Source: Pseudopedobacter sp965218985
GTDB lineage: Bacteria; Bacteroidota; Bacteroidia; Sphingobacteriales; Sphingobacteriaceae
Length of the DNA stretch: 64,000 nt
NCBI GenBank assembly: GCA_965218985.1
Contig: CBDCMP010000007.1
Location: forward strand, 310,001-374,000
Direction: 5' to 3'
The translations under genes and the position numbers were made by a program. The number at the start of each line of letters is the position of its first letter. The stretch's first letter is position 1. Positions 36,199 through 46,252 of the stretch are shown piece by piece. The notes under the pieces are model-generated. The model did not search any database. It was not told the origin of the DNA and saw only the letters and a list, made by a program, of their open reading frames with translations.

Positions 36199-37851
36199 CT
36201 ATAAAAATTTCACTTTCACATAATAATCTCTTTTCACTTTCAGGTTTTTTAATGGGGTGGACGTTTTTAAAGTCTTCCATTCACGGGTCGGATGGATGAT
36301 CTCCCGGTCTTTTTCATCATCCAATTGAATTTGCATATCGAAACCCTTCACATTCGCCAGCCAGTGATATTCAATAGCTGATCCTTTTTGCCTGAACTCC
36401 AATACCGGAATATCCTTGAACCTCAAATATTGATCAAATACCTTTGTGAAATTGATCCCTGATTTTTTATTGATATAAGCAATCACTTCCTCCGTGGTGG
36501 TGGTTTTCTTTCCAAAGGTCTCATTCAAACCTGTTAAAATGGAACGCCATTTCTCATCATCATTGATGATGGTTCGCACCATGTGCAAAAGATTAGCCCC
36601 TTTATAATACATATCACCGGAGCCTTCTTTATTCACGCCATAAGGACCAATGATGGGTTGGTCGTTTAAAATATTTTTTCTTAGTCCCATCACATATTCG
36701 GCTCCGGCTTTCTTTCCATACCAATACTCAGTAAAGAGACTTTCGGAATAATCAGTGAATCCTTCATGAATCCACATATCCGCCAAATCTTTAGAAGTGA
36801 TATTATTCCCAAACCACTCATGCCCAGATTCATGCACAATGATGAAATCCCATTTCAATCCCCAACCAGTTCCCGATAAATCACGTCCGAGGTAACCTGA
36901 CATATATTTATTCCCATAAGCCACCGCACTTTGGTGTTCCATGCCCAAATGCGGAGTCTCCACCAATTTATAACCATCCTTGTAAAAAGGATAAGGACCA
37001 AACCAATGTTCAAAGGCCTCCAGCATTCTCTTCACATCCGTGAATTGCTTTTCGGCTTTTGTTTTATTTTCTGGCAGCACGTAATAATCCAAACTCAAAT
37101 CACCTTTTAATCCTTTATAAGAATCAGAGATATGCGCATAATTTGCCGCATTAACTGCGATGTCATAATTATTGATGGGATTTACCACTTTCCACTCGTA
37201 TCGAGTATACCCATTTCCTAAATCAGTTTTTCCAACCAGTCTTCCGTTGGATACATCCATGATATCATTTGGCACACTGATGCTGATGAGTGCACTATCC
37301 ACCTCATCCGCTTGCTGGTCCTTATTGGGCCACCAGATACTGGCACCCACGCCCTGACAGGCAGTGGCTATCCAATCTTTGTCCCCGTCGTGTTTTGCGA
37401 ACACAAAACCACCGTCCCATGGTGCTCTTTTCGCAACTATGGGTTTCCCGGAATAATAAACTTGGAAGCTATCCAGTGCTCCTTTTATAAGCTCTTGAGG
37501 AAAATCTAGGAACACTGCATGGAACGTTCTTTTATATTTCAGCTCTTGATGATGATAAACCACTTTTTCAATTTCCAGATTGTCAAACAAATCAAACTGT
37601 AATGTTCGGAAATTTTTCGTCGCTTTGAACCTGAACAGATTATTGCCGCTAATGAAACGCTCCTCAGGATTTACCTTTACATCCAAATGATAATAATTGA
37701 TATCATAACAAGTGCGAAAAGGAGAGGTTAAACTTCCTCTTAAAGAATCAGCTTTGCTGTAAGTCTCCTTATTTTCTAAAAGCTGGGCACAACTGGTCAA
37801 AGTTGTGCCCAGTAAGAGGGCAGAAATTATTGCTGTTAGTATATTTTTCAT
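36199..37851 (-). CDS. M1-family metallopeptidase lipoprotein
   Basis: With start at 37851 (550 residues) the N-terminus is a lipoprotein signal (KNILTAIIS, hydrophobic core, lipobox TLTSC with Cys about 21); the frame is open to 37884. The zinc site is HESGH (340-344) with the third ligand in WIHEGFTDYSE (Glu363). The exopeptidase motif reads GMEHQ (303-307), close to the canonical GAMEN. It lacks the long C-terminal helical domain of large M1 enzymes. It should act in the periplasm or on the surface as an aminopeptidase. Confidence 0.87.
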   Translation of the reverse strand: MKNILTAIISALLLGTTLTSCAQLLENKETYSKADSLRGSLTSPFRTCYDINYYHLDVKVNPEERFISGNNLFRFKATKNFRTLQFDLFDNLEIEKVVYHHQELKYKRTFHAVFLDFPQELIKGALDSFQVYYSGKPIVAKRAPWDGGFVFAKHDGDKDWIATACQGVGASIWWPNKDQQADEVDSALISISVPNDIMDVSNGRLVGKTDLGNGYTRYEWKVVNPINNYDIAVNAANYAHISDSYKGLKGDLSLDYYVLPENKTKAEKQFTDVKRMLEAFEHWFGPYPFYKDGYKLVETPHLGMEHQSAVAYGNKYMSGYLGRDLSGTGWGLKWDFIIVHESGHEWFGNNITSKDLADMWIHEGFTDYSESLFTEYWYGKKAGAEYVMGLRKNILNDQPIIGPYGVNKEGSGDMYYKGANLLHMVRTIINDDEKWRSILTGLNETFGKKTTTTEEVIAYINKKSGINFTKVFDQYLRFKDIPVLEFRQKGSAIEYHWLANVKGFDMQIQLDDEKDREIIHPTREWKTLKTSTPLKNLKVKRDYYVKVKFL

Positions 37852-37962
37852 TTTTTTGTTGTCAGGCTGAATCCATTTCAGCATCTCGCCTTTCTTATAT
37901 TCCTTAGTGAAGAGACTCTGAAATACTTGCCTGTGGCAGGCACGACAAAGCCTTTTTACCTG

Positions 37963-39825
37963 TTATTTCAAAACCTCCACTTCCACATAGCTGTCTCCAT
38001 ATACTTTGTGGGTGGCTTTAATGAAATCGCTGGCATCTGCTTTATAGATATTCGGAACAAATTTCTGTGGATTCCTTTGGATGAGCGGGAACCAAGTGCT
38101 TTGCACCTGAATCATGATGCGATGACCCTTTTTGAAAGTATGGAATACATCTTGAAGGGGGATTTTTATTTCAGTCTTTTGATTGGGCAGCATTGGCTCC
38201 GGCTTTTCAAAGCTATTTCTGAACCTTGCGGGCATCACTTCTGAACGCACCATTTGCCAGTAATTGCTCAAGGTCACATTTTTATTCGGCATATATGGAT
38301 TGTTGGGTTCATCACCCGGATAAACATCTATCAGCTTCACCACCCAGTCTGCATCAGTCCCGCTGGTACTTACCTCCAGCTTCGCTAAAATCTCTCCACC
38401 TAAAGTGACGTCATCTGTTAAAGTATCCGTTTCGTAAACCAGCACATCAGGACGGCGACCTGCAAAACGCTGGTCTTCGCTCATGTAATCAAAAGGAGTG
38501 AAACCCATGGTGGTGGTCACATCTTCTGTATAAGGAACAGGCTTCATGGGGTCGCTCACAAAAGATTTAAAATTTTCAGAAGCATTGTATGATTTATTCA
38601 AATCGCCATCAGCAGCCAGGTAAAATTTCACTTTCTCTGCATTTGTGGCAGGCCAATGGTCAAATTCTTTCCATTCCTTTTTACCGGTGTCGAACATATA
38701 AGCCTCGGGCAAACCGGTGTTTTTATCCCCATTCCCTTTCAGAAAATGATAAAAGAATTTAGCTTCGATGTTTTTTTGATAAAAGGTGGCAACACTGTCA
38801 CCAAAATAAATATCATTGTGCATGGTGTGCCCGGTTTCGCGGCTCCATCTTCCATGTCCGAATGGACCTTCAACGATGGTATTATAGGTCCCTGGACTAT
38901 TTTTCTCAATCGTTTTATAAATAGATAAAGGACCACGTAAATCCTCCGCATCAAATAAACCCCCAACGCACATCACGGCAGGTTTAATATTCTTTAAATG
39001 AGGCAGCAAGTTGCGTTTTTGCCAGAATTCATCATCATTAGGATGATTGATCACCTCCTGCCAAAAAAAGTTATCACTATAATATTTATCTGCATTTTTC
39101 AATGGACCTAAATCCATACTGAATTGGTAGCCATCTTTAGTATCAGGATTCAGCATGGTGTACCAGGGCTTATCAGTTGGGTCGGTTTTCTGAACCCCAA
39201 ACACTGGGAAAGTGAAAAAATAAGCCTGGATGAAAGCCCCATTATGATGGAAATCGTCAAACCAAAAATCTGAGATTGGCGCTTGTGGCGTAGAGGCCTT
39301 TAAAGCAGGGTGGCCAGAGAGCAATCCGGCAGCGGTGTAAAAGCCTGGGTAAGAGATTCCCCACTGCCCCACTTTTGCGTTACCTTCTTTTAAATTCTTT
39401 ACCAACCAGTCTATGGTGTCATAGGTGTCTGAACCTTCGTCCACATCCTTTTTCGATTTTTTGTCGTCGATGACAGGAGTCATGTTGGTCCAGGTACCTT
39501 CGCTCATCCAACGTCCACGAACATCCTGATAAACAAAAATGTATTTCTCTTTCATCATGGTTTCTGACGGGCCTAAACTCGTTTTATATTTATCCGCTCC
39601 ATACGGTGCCACACTGTAGCAGGTGCGCTGCATCATAATGGGATATTTATTGTTGACTGAGGCGTCTTTTGGGACATAGATGGAAGTGAATAATTTTGTG
39701 CCATCACGCATGGTGATGCGACGCTCAATTTTAGTGTAATTCTCTTTCACAAAATCAGCACTGCTTTGTGCGCAGGAGAATAAAGGGAGCGTGAACAGGA
39801 ATAAGAGATGATATAATCTTTTCAT
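37963..39825 (-). CDS. CocE/NonD-family hydrolase (X-Pro dipeptidyl-peptidase-like)
   Basis: The protein has 620 residues. A signal sequence ends near FSCAQ with a possible lipobox Cys18. The alpha/beta-hydrolase nucleophile is Ser158 in GQWGISYPGF. The Asp region is in GLFDAEDLRG and the His in PFGHGRW. The C-terminal jelly-roll domain (about 420-620) is the X-Pro_dipeptidase C-terminal type. It hydrolyses acyl or peptide ester bonds in the periplasm; candidate substrates are glutaryl-7-ACA-like amides or N-terminal X-Pro peptides. Adjacent to the M1 peptidase on the same strand. Confidence 0.88.
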   Translation of the reverse strand: MKRLYHLLFLFTLPLFSCAQSSADFVKENYTKIERRITMRDGTKLFTSIYVPKDASVNNKYPIMMQRTCYSVAPYGADKYKTSLGPSETMMKEKYIFVYQDVRGRWMSEGTWTNMTPVIDDKKSKKDVDEGSDTYDTIDWLVKNLKEGNAKVGQWGISYPGFYTAAGLLSGHPALKASTPQAPISDFWFDDFHHNGAFIQAYFFTFPVFGVQKTDPTDKPWYTMLNPDTKDGYQFSMDLGPLKNADKYYSDNFFWQEVINHPNDDEFWQKRNLLPHLKNIKPAVMCVGGLFDAEDLRGPLSIYKTIEKNSPGTYNTIVEGPFGHGRWSRETGHTMHNDIYFGDSVATFYQKNIEAKFFYHFLKGNGDKNTGLPEAYMFDTGKKEWKEFDHWPATNAEKVKFYLAADGDLNKSYNASENFKSFVSDPMKPVPYTEDVTTTMGFTPFDYMSEDQRFAGRRPDVLVYETDTLTDDVTLGGEILAKLEVSTSGTDADWVVKLIDVYPGDEPNNPYMPNKNVTLSNYWQMVRSEVMPARFRNSFEKPEPMLPNQKTEIKIPLQDVFHTFKKGHRIMIQVQSTWFPLIQRNPQKFVPNIYKADASDFIKATHKVYGDSYVEVEVLK

Positions 39826-40061
39826 TATTGAAATGTGTTAAGCCAACTAAGATAGGAAACCTCGAATAAATAATGACCCAAGTGAGATTTTACAGCGTAA
39901 AATTTACAAACCCGGTAACCTTTAAATCATTCGAACCCACGGTTACGATAAAAAAATATTCGCTGAACGTTAAAAATCGTTAATTTATGTTAAATTTTTT
40001 TAATAGACTTTGACATTTAATCCTAAAACACCATCTTTACCTAAAGACTTAGTTATCAGCC

Positions 40062-42839
40062 ATGGTTAAAAAATTACTTATCCTATCCCTTTTTTTGCTG
40101 ACTTTCCAATTTGTGCTTGCTCAGCAAGCACAAATTAAAGGAGTGATTGCTGACAGTTTGGCAAACGTTCAACTCAGTAATGCATCAGTCAGTTTATTGC
40201 AAGCAAAAGATTCCATCTTAATAAAATTCACACGAACCAAAGAAGATGGCTCTTTCAATTTTGGAGCAACCAAAAACGGCGATTACCTTTTATTGGTGAC
40301 CTTCCCTGATTATGCTGATTATATTGAAAACTTTGCGTTGAATGAAGCAAAACCTCAAAAAGACTTTGGCAGCATCAATTTATTGTTAAAAGAACGGCTG
40401 CTGCAAGAGGTGATAGTTAAGGGCGAAGCTGTTGCTATGCGGGTAAAGGGTGACACCACAGAATTCAATGCCGGTAGTTTTAAGGTGCAACCCAACGCCA
40501 AGGTGGAAGATCTTTTAAAACAGCTGCCAGGTATTCAGATAGATCAGAATGGTAAAATCACGGCCCAAGGAGTAACAGTCAACCGGGTTTTGGTGGACGG
40601 CGAAGAATTCTTTGGGGATGACCCCACCCTGGTGACCAAGAATATCAGGTCTGATATGGTAGATAAAGTGCAGTTATATGATGATAAAAGTGAAAATGCC
40701 AAATTCACAGGGATTGATGACGGGGTGAGGAATAAAACCATCAACCTCAAATTAAACGAAGATAAAAAGAAGGGCTATTTCGGAAAACTAGATGCAGGAG
40801 TTGGAAACGATGGCTTTTACAGTACACAAGGCTTATTCAATGCTTTTAACAACAAAAAGAAATTCTCTCTTTACAGCACCATTGGCAATACCAAAAGAAC
40901 CGGTTTAGACTGGCAAACCTCTCAGAAATACGGCTTGATGGGCAATAACATAGAAATTGGTGATGATGGCGGAATCATGATCTTTTTTTCCGGCAATGAT
41001 GAATTCTCTGGCGAACAATTTAGAGGTGAGGGAATTCCAGAGATCGTGAACACCGGTGTCCATTTCGAAAATAAATGGAAAGAAGATAAACATGCCCTGA
41101 ATTTAGATTTCAAATATGGCCGTTTAAATAACCAGGGCTTCAGAACCAACCTCAGTCAGAATAATTTACCCAATACGCTGTTAATCAATAATTCCAAAAG
41201 AGATTTCGATAATTTATTAAATCAGCAGAAGGTTAACGCAGGCTATGAGTTTAAAATAGACAGCACCTCTAACATGAAGGTAAGTTTTGATAACACCTGG
41301 AAGAAGAATAATAATGAGAACACTACGTCTACTTCCGGTTTTTCAGAAAACAACCATAAACTGAACGATGGAAGGAGAACTTTTAACGAGAACATCACTG
41401 ATGATCGTCAAAATGCCACCTTATTTTATGGAAAGAAATTCAAGAAGCCGGGCAGGACCTTAACTTTCCGGTTCAATCAATCTCACTTCAACAGCGAATC
41501 TGGTGGCATCCTGATTTCAAACAATAGCTTCTATGATCAGAATGATGATTTAGACAGCACAAGTGTCATCAACCAGTTAAAAGAGAACAGAAAGATTGGA
41601 GATTCCTATAAAACAAGTTTAACTTTCACTGAAAAACTGACCGGAACATTAGCCTTATCTACAAATTATGATTTTGCGACCAATAGCGTGATCTCCAAAC
41701 TCAACTCTTATAATAAAGATGCCGCAGGTGAATACACTGATTTGGACACGCAGTTTTCGAATGATTTAAAATATAAGGTAAACACGCAACAGGCTGGTCT
41801 TTCCCTGAGCTATAAAAAAGATAAGACCAATCTCACCTTGGGATCTAAAGTGGCATTTTCTAACCTTGATCAACGTAACCTCATCAACACCACCACATTT
41901 AACAGGGATTTCACGAATTTTCTTCCTTCTGCGAATTTCGAATATAAATTTTCAAAGCAGAGTGGATTAAGACTGGGATACAATGGAAGTACCAAACAGC
42001 CGAGTATAGATCAACTGCAACCTGTCTTAAATAACAATGATCCGTTAAATATCACTTTGGGAAATAAAGATCTGGATTTAGCTTTCGGCAACAGATTCAA
42101 TGTGAGCTATAACTCTTATAAAGTCTTAACCAGCAGGTCAATTTGGATGTACGGCTCTTACAACTTCACTTCAAATGATATTGTCAGCAATGTCACCACT
42201 GATGAATCTGGAAAAAGTGTGCTCACCTACAACAATATCAATGGCGAAACTCCAAGTAATTTCTACTTCGGCGGAAGTTATGGGGGGAAGATCGGCAAGA
42301 CCAAAATTTACTGGGATGCAGGTTTGAACGGGAATGGCAATTCCTATTACAACATCAGCAACGGAGCAGTGAATAATAACAAAAGCTACTCCATCTCCCC
42401 TTCTCTCCAGATCTCAAACTATCAGGATAAATACAGTTTCGCCGTAAGAGCCAATCCAGGCTACCAGGTCAACAAATCGTCATTACAACCTCAGCAGAAT
42501 GCGAGCGGATATGTGTTTAACTCCAATGGACAATTCTCCTATAAATTGCCTGGGAAAGTGACCATCCAGGTTGATTATGATTATAATTTTCAGGAGAAGA
42601 CCACATCATTCAACACTAACTTTGATAAGCTGATTGTGAACTCCAGCATTTATAAGACATTCCTCGAAAAAGATAATTTAAAACTCTCTCTTTCAGGAAA
42701 CGATCTATTGAATCAGAATATCGGCTTCAGCAGAACCGCTTACGGCAACACCATCAGTCAATCTTCTTTCACCAATATCCAGAGATATTTTCTAGGCTCA
42801 GTGGTTTGGGATTTTTCAAAATTCGGAACAAAAAAATAA
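40062..42839 (+). CDS. TonB-dependent outer membrane receptor (OMP_b-brl_3 type)
   Basis: The protein has 925 residues. The signal peptide ends at VLAQQ. An N-terminal carboxypeptidase-regulatory-like beta-sandwich lies at about 24-110. A plug domain (VKGDTTEFNAGSFKVQPNAKVEDLLKQLPGIQ to VLVDGEEFFGDDP) lies at about 125-230. A long beta-barrel region with many alternating aromatic residues follows. It has no SusD partner. A GLPGLI protein starts 4 bp downstream, a pairing common in Bacteroidota and associated with peptide or metal uptake, though the substrate is unknown. Confidence 0.88.
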   Translation: MVKKLLILSLFLLTFQFVLAQQAQIKGVIADSLANVQLSNASVSLLQAKDSILIKFTRTKEDGSFNFGATKNGDYLLLVTFPDYADYIENFALNEAKPQKDFGSINLLLKERLLQEVIVKGEAVAMRVKGDTTEFNAGSFKVQPNAKVEDLLKQLPGIQIDQNGKITAQGVTVNRVLVDGEEFFGDDPTLVTKNIRSDMVDKVQLYDDKSENAKFTGIDDGVRNKTINLKLNEDKKKGYFGKLDAGVGNDGFYSTQGLFNAFNNKKKFSLYSTIGNTKRTGLDWQTSQKYGLMGNNIEIGDDGGIMIFFSGNDEFSGEQFRGEGIPEIVNTGVHFENKWKEDKHALNLDFKYGRLNNQGFRTNLSQNNLPNTLLINNSKRDFDNLLNQQKVNAGYEFKIDSTSNMKVSFDNTWKKNNNENTTSTSGFSENNHKLNDGRRTFNENITDDRQNATLFYGKKFKKPGRTLTFRFNQSHFNSESGGILISNNSFYDQNDDLDSTSVINQLKENRKIGDSYKTSLTFTEKLTGTLALSTNYDFATNSVISKLNSYNKDAAGEYTDLDTQFSNDLKYKVNTQQAGLSLSYKKDKTNLTLGSKVAFSNLDQRNLINTTTFNRDFTNFLPSANFEYKFSKQSGLRLGYNGSTKQPSIDQLQPVLNNNDPLNITLGNKDLDLAFGNRFNVSYNSYKVLTSRSIWMYGSYNFTSNDIVSNVTTDESGKSVLTYNNINGETPSNFYFGGSYGGKIGKTKIYWDAGLNGNGNSYYNISNGAVNNNKSYSISPSLQISNYQDKYSFAVRANPGYQVNKSSLQPQQNASGYVFNSNGQFSYKLPGKVTIQVDYDYNFQEKTTSFNTNFDKLIVNSSIYKTFLEKDNLKLSLSGNDLLNQNIGFSRTAYGNTISQSSFTNIQRYFLGSVVWDFSKFGTKK

Positions 42840-42843
42840 GATC

Positions 42844-43602
42844 ATGAAAAACATCGTACTCACCTTTGCAGCACTCGCACTTCTTCACATCAATAACGCA
42901 TTCTGCCAGTTTGCACATTTTACCAATCATGGTATCATCGAGTTTGAGAAAACAGTGAATATGTTTGCTGTACTGAAACCAACAAATAGTGAAAACAGCT
43001 TTCAGCAGATGTTTTATGATAAATACAAAAGCTCCCGGCCACAATTCGTAGCCATAAAATCAAAACTGATTTTTGATAACCAAAGAAGTTTGTTCACGCC
43101 AGTTTGGGATGACAATGAAAAAGTGAAAGGTGGTTGGATGGCCAATGATGTAAGCCAAATCAACCAAGTATATACAGATTTTAGTCAATCGAGTTTTACA
43201 ACCAAAAAAACGGTGTTCGAAGAAGATTTTATTGTAAAAGACAGTTTAAGAAAAATCAACTGGAAGATCACCACTGAAGTGCGGAACATTGCCGGTTACA
43301 ACTGTAGAAGGGCTAATGCCATCATCATGGATTCTGTATATGTGGTAGCCTTTTATACTGATCAGATTCCGGTATCTGGCGGTCCAGAATCTTTTACGGG
43401 CTTGCCCGGAATGATTTTAGGGGTTGCGCTCCCTTATGAACATGTGACCTGGTTTGCCACAAAGGTTTCTGAAATGCCTGTGCCAGACAAAGATTTTGTG
43501 GTTCCCAGCAAAGGCAAACCAATCGATTTAAAAGGCCTGAAAGCTAAAATACTAAGTGCAGGAGAATATTTTTCTAAAAGCCTGAAGGCATTCTTATTGT
43601 AG
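42844..43602 (+). CDS. GLPGLI-family protein
   Basis: The protein has 252 residues with a signal peptide ending near NAFCQ. The family signature appears as FTGLPGMILGV (about 182-192) after the RNIAGYNCRRANAI motif. Members are secreted or periplasmic, of unknown function, usually encoded next to an OMP_b-brl_3 TonB receptor, as here (4-bp gap). The C-terminus (SKSLKAFLL) is short compared with relatives that extend further, but no frameshift continuation is evident. Confidence 0.88.
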   Translation: MKNIVLTFAALALLHINNAFCQFAHFTNHGIIEFEKTVNMFAVLKPTNSENSFQQMFYDKYKSSRPQFVAIKSKLIFDNQRSLFTPVWDDNEKVKGGWMANDVSQINQVYTDFSQSSFTTKKTVFEEDFIVKDSLRKINWKITTEVRNIAGYNCRRANAIIMDSVYVVAFYTDQIPVSGGPESFTGLPGMILGVALPYEHVTWFATKVSEMPVPDKDFVVPSKGKPIDLKGLKAKILSAGEYFSKSLKAFLL

Positions 43603-43606
43603 CGAA

Positions 43607-43963
43607 TCACTTTGTGAACCTATAAGCCCAATAAATGAACAGAAATTGAAATGGCAGGCGAATAAGGGAGAGGTAAAACATCATACCTCCCGCAGGATAA
43701 GTATCCATACACATTTGAACATTGGCAGGAAAAACCGCTATCAATAACAAAATGATGCACCACGCTCCTGTCTTTCTGGTTTTGGGGATGAGGAGCAAAA
43801 TCCCTGAAAGTAGCTCTGCCAGCCCGCTGATATATACCAAAGCCAAATGATAAGGTAAATAAGGAGGCATGATTTTAAGGTAGAAATCAGGAGAAATGAA
43901 ATGATTGGCTCCCGCCAAAACATAAATCGCTCCCATTAAAATAGCCCAATGGTATTTTTTCAT
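43607..43963 (-). CDS. DoxX-like small membrane protein
   Basis: The protein has 118 residues and four predicted helices (about 7-24, 41-62, 68-84, 93-113). Motifs are YVLAGANHFISPDFYLKIMPPYLP and SGLAELLSGILLLIPKTRKTGAW, as in DoxX/DUF417-type four-helix proteins. Function is unknown; some relatives take part in thiol or quinone redox. It converges on the GLPGLI gene with 4 bp between ends. Confidence 0.75.
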   Translation of the reverse strand: MKKYHWAILMGAIYVLAGANHFISPDFYLKIMPPYLPYHLALVYISGLAELLSGILLLIPKTRKTGAWCIILLLIAVFPANVQMCMDTYPAGGMMFYLSLIRLPFQFLFIYWAYRFTK

Positions 43964-44003
43964 TTACCCGAAGGTGACATTTTAGGAGCTATCATTATTT
44001 ATT

Positions 44004-44933
44004 CTAAACCACTTTCAAAACAATCTTTCCACGAACATGCCCTGCTTCGCTTAAGCGGTGAGCTGCTGCTGCATCTTCCAAATCCATTACTTTTGAAATG
44101 ACGGGTTTCACATCTCCAACATCCACCAATAAAGCGATTTGCCGCAAATCTTCCGGATAGGATTGAGCTGTGAAACCTTTCAGATGAATGCCCTTTTGTG
44201 TCGCCTCATCCTTGTATTCAGGATTTAAGGTGGTGATTAAATGTCCGCCTTTCTTTAAAACTTTTATCGATTTTTTTTGAGTTTCTTCTCCCAACAAGTC
44301 AAAGACCAAATTCAGGTCTTTCAATTTTTCAGAAAAATCCTCCTTTTTATAATCAATTACCTCATCCGCACCTAATTTTTTCACAAACTCGATATGATCT
44401 TCAGAACAGGTCCCAATCACATAGGCACCCTTCCATTTTGCAAACTGCACTGCGAAGCTTCCCACCCCACCCGAAGCGGCATGAATTAAAACCTTTTGCC
44501 CTGCTTCCAGATGTCCATGTTCAAACAAACCTTGCCATGCGGTTAAACCTGCAAGAGGAATGGAAGCTGATTCCACATGATCATAGTTTTTAGGCTTAAA
44601 ATTCACTAAGCCTTCGTCAATCACCATATATTCCGCATAAGAGCCGTTTTTAGTTAAATCAGGTCGACTATAAACTTCATCTCCGGTTTTAAAATTCTTT
44701 ACTGAATCTCCCACTTTCTCTACCACTCCAGAGACATCCCAACCCGGAATCATCGGCAGTTCAGAGGGGAACTTCTCTTTTCTCAAACCTTTTCTTATTT
44801 TCCAATCCACCGGATTCACTCCGCTGGCATAAACTTTTATCAGTAGCTCGTTTGTGGCAGGCTCAGGTACTGGCACTTCTTCCAACTTCAAAACTTCAGG
44901 GCCTCCGTATTCGTGAAATCTTATCGCTCTCAT
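44004..44933 (-). CDS. NADP-dependent quinone oxidoreductase-like MDR protein
   Basis: The start at 44933 gives 309 residues beginning MRAIRFHEYGGPEV; the frame is open to 44960. Zinc-free medium-chain dehydrogenase features are ASGVNPVDWKIRKG, GWDVSGVV and the dinucleotide motif HAASGGVGSFAVQ (about 150-162). It likely reduces quinones or unsaturated carbonyls with NADPH in the cytoplasm. Divergent from the GNAT gene across about 70 bp. Confidence 0.87.
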   Translation of the reverse strand: MRAIRFHEYGGPEVLKLEEVPVPEPATNELLIKVYASGVNPVDWKIRKGLRKEKFPSELPMIPGWDVSGVVEKVGDSVKNFKTGDEVYSRPDLTKNGSYAEYMVIDEGLVNFKPKNYDHVESASIPLAGLTAWQGLFEHGHLEAGQKVLIHAASGGVGSFAVQFAKWKGAYVIGTCSEDHIEFVKKLGADEVIDYKKEDFSEKLKDLNLVFDLLGEETQKKSIKVLKKGGHLITTLNPEYKDEATQKGIHLKGFTAQSYPEDLRQIALLVDVGDVKPVISKVMDLEDAAAAHRLSEAGHVRGKIVLKVV

Positions 44934-45003
44934 AGATTTTATTTTCTGCAAAATCCTCATAAATCATGCCTCAAAATCCTTACATTTCATTAATTTGCTG
45001 AAC

Positions 45004-45459
45004 ATGATGGCTGTTAATTTGATTCGCACCAACGCCACGCATCCTGATTTTATGGAGCTGGTGAAACACCTGGATGCCGATCTTGCCATCAGGGACGGGG
45101 ATGAACATGCATTTTATGCACAGTTCAATAAAATTGATTTGATTAAAAATGTGGTGCTGGCTTATGCCGATCAAATCCCCCTGGGATGCGGTGCTTTTAA
45201 AAAACACCAGGATGAAGTCGCAGAAGTGAAAAGAATGTATGTATCTCCGGTTGGAAGAAGAAAAGGTATGGCTAAAAAGATCCTTGCCGAACTGGAGTTG
45301 TGGGCGGCGGAGGAAGGCTATAAAAGCTGTGTCCTGGAAACCGGCTTAAAACAGCCGGAGGCGATTGCACTGTATAAAAGTTGTGGTTATGGACACACCC
45401 CAAATTATGGCCAGTACAAAAACCTGGCGAACAGCGTATGTTTTGAAAAAACGCTGTGA
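45004..45459 (+). CDS. GNAT-family N-acetyltransferase
   Basis: From ATG 45004 the protein is 151 residues (a TTG at 44995 would add three). The acetyl-CoA motif is VKRMYVSPVGRRKGMAKKIL (about 77-96), with V-x-x-x-x-R-x-x-G-x-A. Motif B covers LETGLKQPEAIALYKSCGY. The acceptor is unknown. It is followed 18 bp later by a small gene. Confidence 0.85.
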   Translation: MMAVNLIRTNATHPDFMELVKHLDADLAIRDGDEHAFYAQFNKIDLIKNVVLAYADQIPLGCGAFKKHQDEVAEVKRMYVSPVGRRKGMAKKILAELELWAAEEGYKSCVLETGLKQPEAIALYKSCGYGHTPNYGQYKNLANSVCFEKTL

Positions 45460-45477
45460 AAGCAAAACCTAACGCTG

Positions 45478-45726
45478 ATGATTGCTGTTAATGCTTTCAT
45501 GAAGAACGAAACATTTCCAATTCAAATCACCATTATGGGTGATCCCGATGAAAAACAGGCGATGGTGACGGTTGCAGAAGATGGTTTAACCTACCAAATC
45601 ACCCTGCCGGATGGACACCTGGTTTCACTGGAGAGACACACCGCAGACCATTGGGCACAAACAGCGGGGATACCGCTGGACAGCAATACCCTCTATAGTA
45701 TCATGGCGGAGATTAAAAAACATTGA
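45478..45726 (+). CDS. Small protein of unknown function
   Basis: The protein has 82 residues, no signal peptide, and an acidic and hydrophobic beta-rich composition (IQITIMGDPDEKQAMVTVAEDGLTYQITLPDGHLVSLERH). Good codon structure and position 18 bp after the GNAT gene and 33 bp before the tRNA suggest it is real. I do not recognise a family. Confidence 0.6.
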   Translation: MIAVNAFMKNETFPIQITIMGDPDEKQAMVTVAEDGLTYQITLPDGHLVSLERHTADHWAQTAGIPLDSNTLYSIMAEIKKH

Positions 45727-45759
45727 ATAAATTTTCCTAATTTCGCATTCCATCAAATT

Positions 45760-45832
45760 GACTTGGTAGCTCAGTTGGTAGAGCAACTGACTCTTAATCA
45801 GTGGGTCGAGAGTTCGAGCCTCTCCCAGGTCA
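45760..45832 (+). tRNA. tRNA-Lys (anticodon CTT)
   Basis: A 73-nt cloverleaf with acceptor GACTTGG paired to CCAGGTC, the D-arm sequence TAGCTCAGTTGGTAGAGCA, an anticodon stem ACTGA/TCAGT around loop CTCTTAA (anticodon CTT), and the T-arm AGTTCGAGCC. The discriminator is A; the following CCC shows that CCA is not encoded. Confidence 0.97.
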
Positions 45833-45839
45833 CCCTCAC

Positions 45840-45876
45840 GAGACAAACGTGTAAATCATTGTTTGTCTCATTTTTT
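45840..45876 (+). terminator. Terminator of the tRNA-Lys transcript
   Basis: GAGACAAAC pairs with GTTTGTCTC around a 12-nt loop, followed by a run of T, 8 nt after the tRNA. Confidence 0.85.
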
Positions 45877-46252
45877 ATTTCTACGTAATAAACTATTAAT
45901 TAAGTAGATGAAATCAGCACCTTCATTTACTTTGAGTGTTCGACGTCGTAATCCTTCCAACACATTTTTTTGGGAAAGATCGAACAAATGATCTCTATTT
46001 CTTTTTACGTTGCTTTAGGAATAGTAAAGACTATTATTTGATAATATATTACAAAATGACCGAGAGCGATCAATATTTATATTTCTTTTGGAACCTCTTA
46101 TACTTTAAACACCTCTGGAAGAATTTTCCAGCAGCCCGAATAATTTTAATCGAGTTCTTGCCCACGCAAGCATAATTCTATTTGATTTCTTGTCTGACTA
46201 ACTGATAATTTGAGGGACACACTTATATTTTTTATCACTTCCCATATTGCTA
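45877..46252. other. Intergenic region right of the tRNA, no gene seen
   Basis: AT-rich, no plausible protein. The one 79-codon frame here shows no recognisable pattern. I found no integrase remnant and no copy of the tRNA 3' end, so no att site can be assigned. Confidence 0.5.

Noticed and set aside
45936..46175. 79-codon plus-strand frame right of the tRNA
   Set aside because: Composition is dominated by Phe, Tyr and Leu expected from AT-rich noncoding DNA; no motif.
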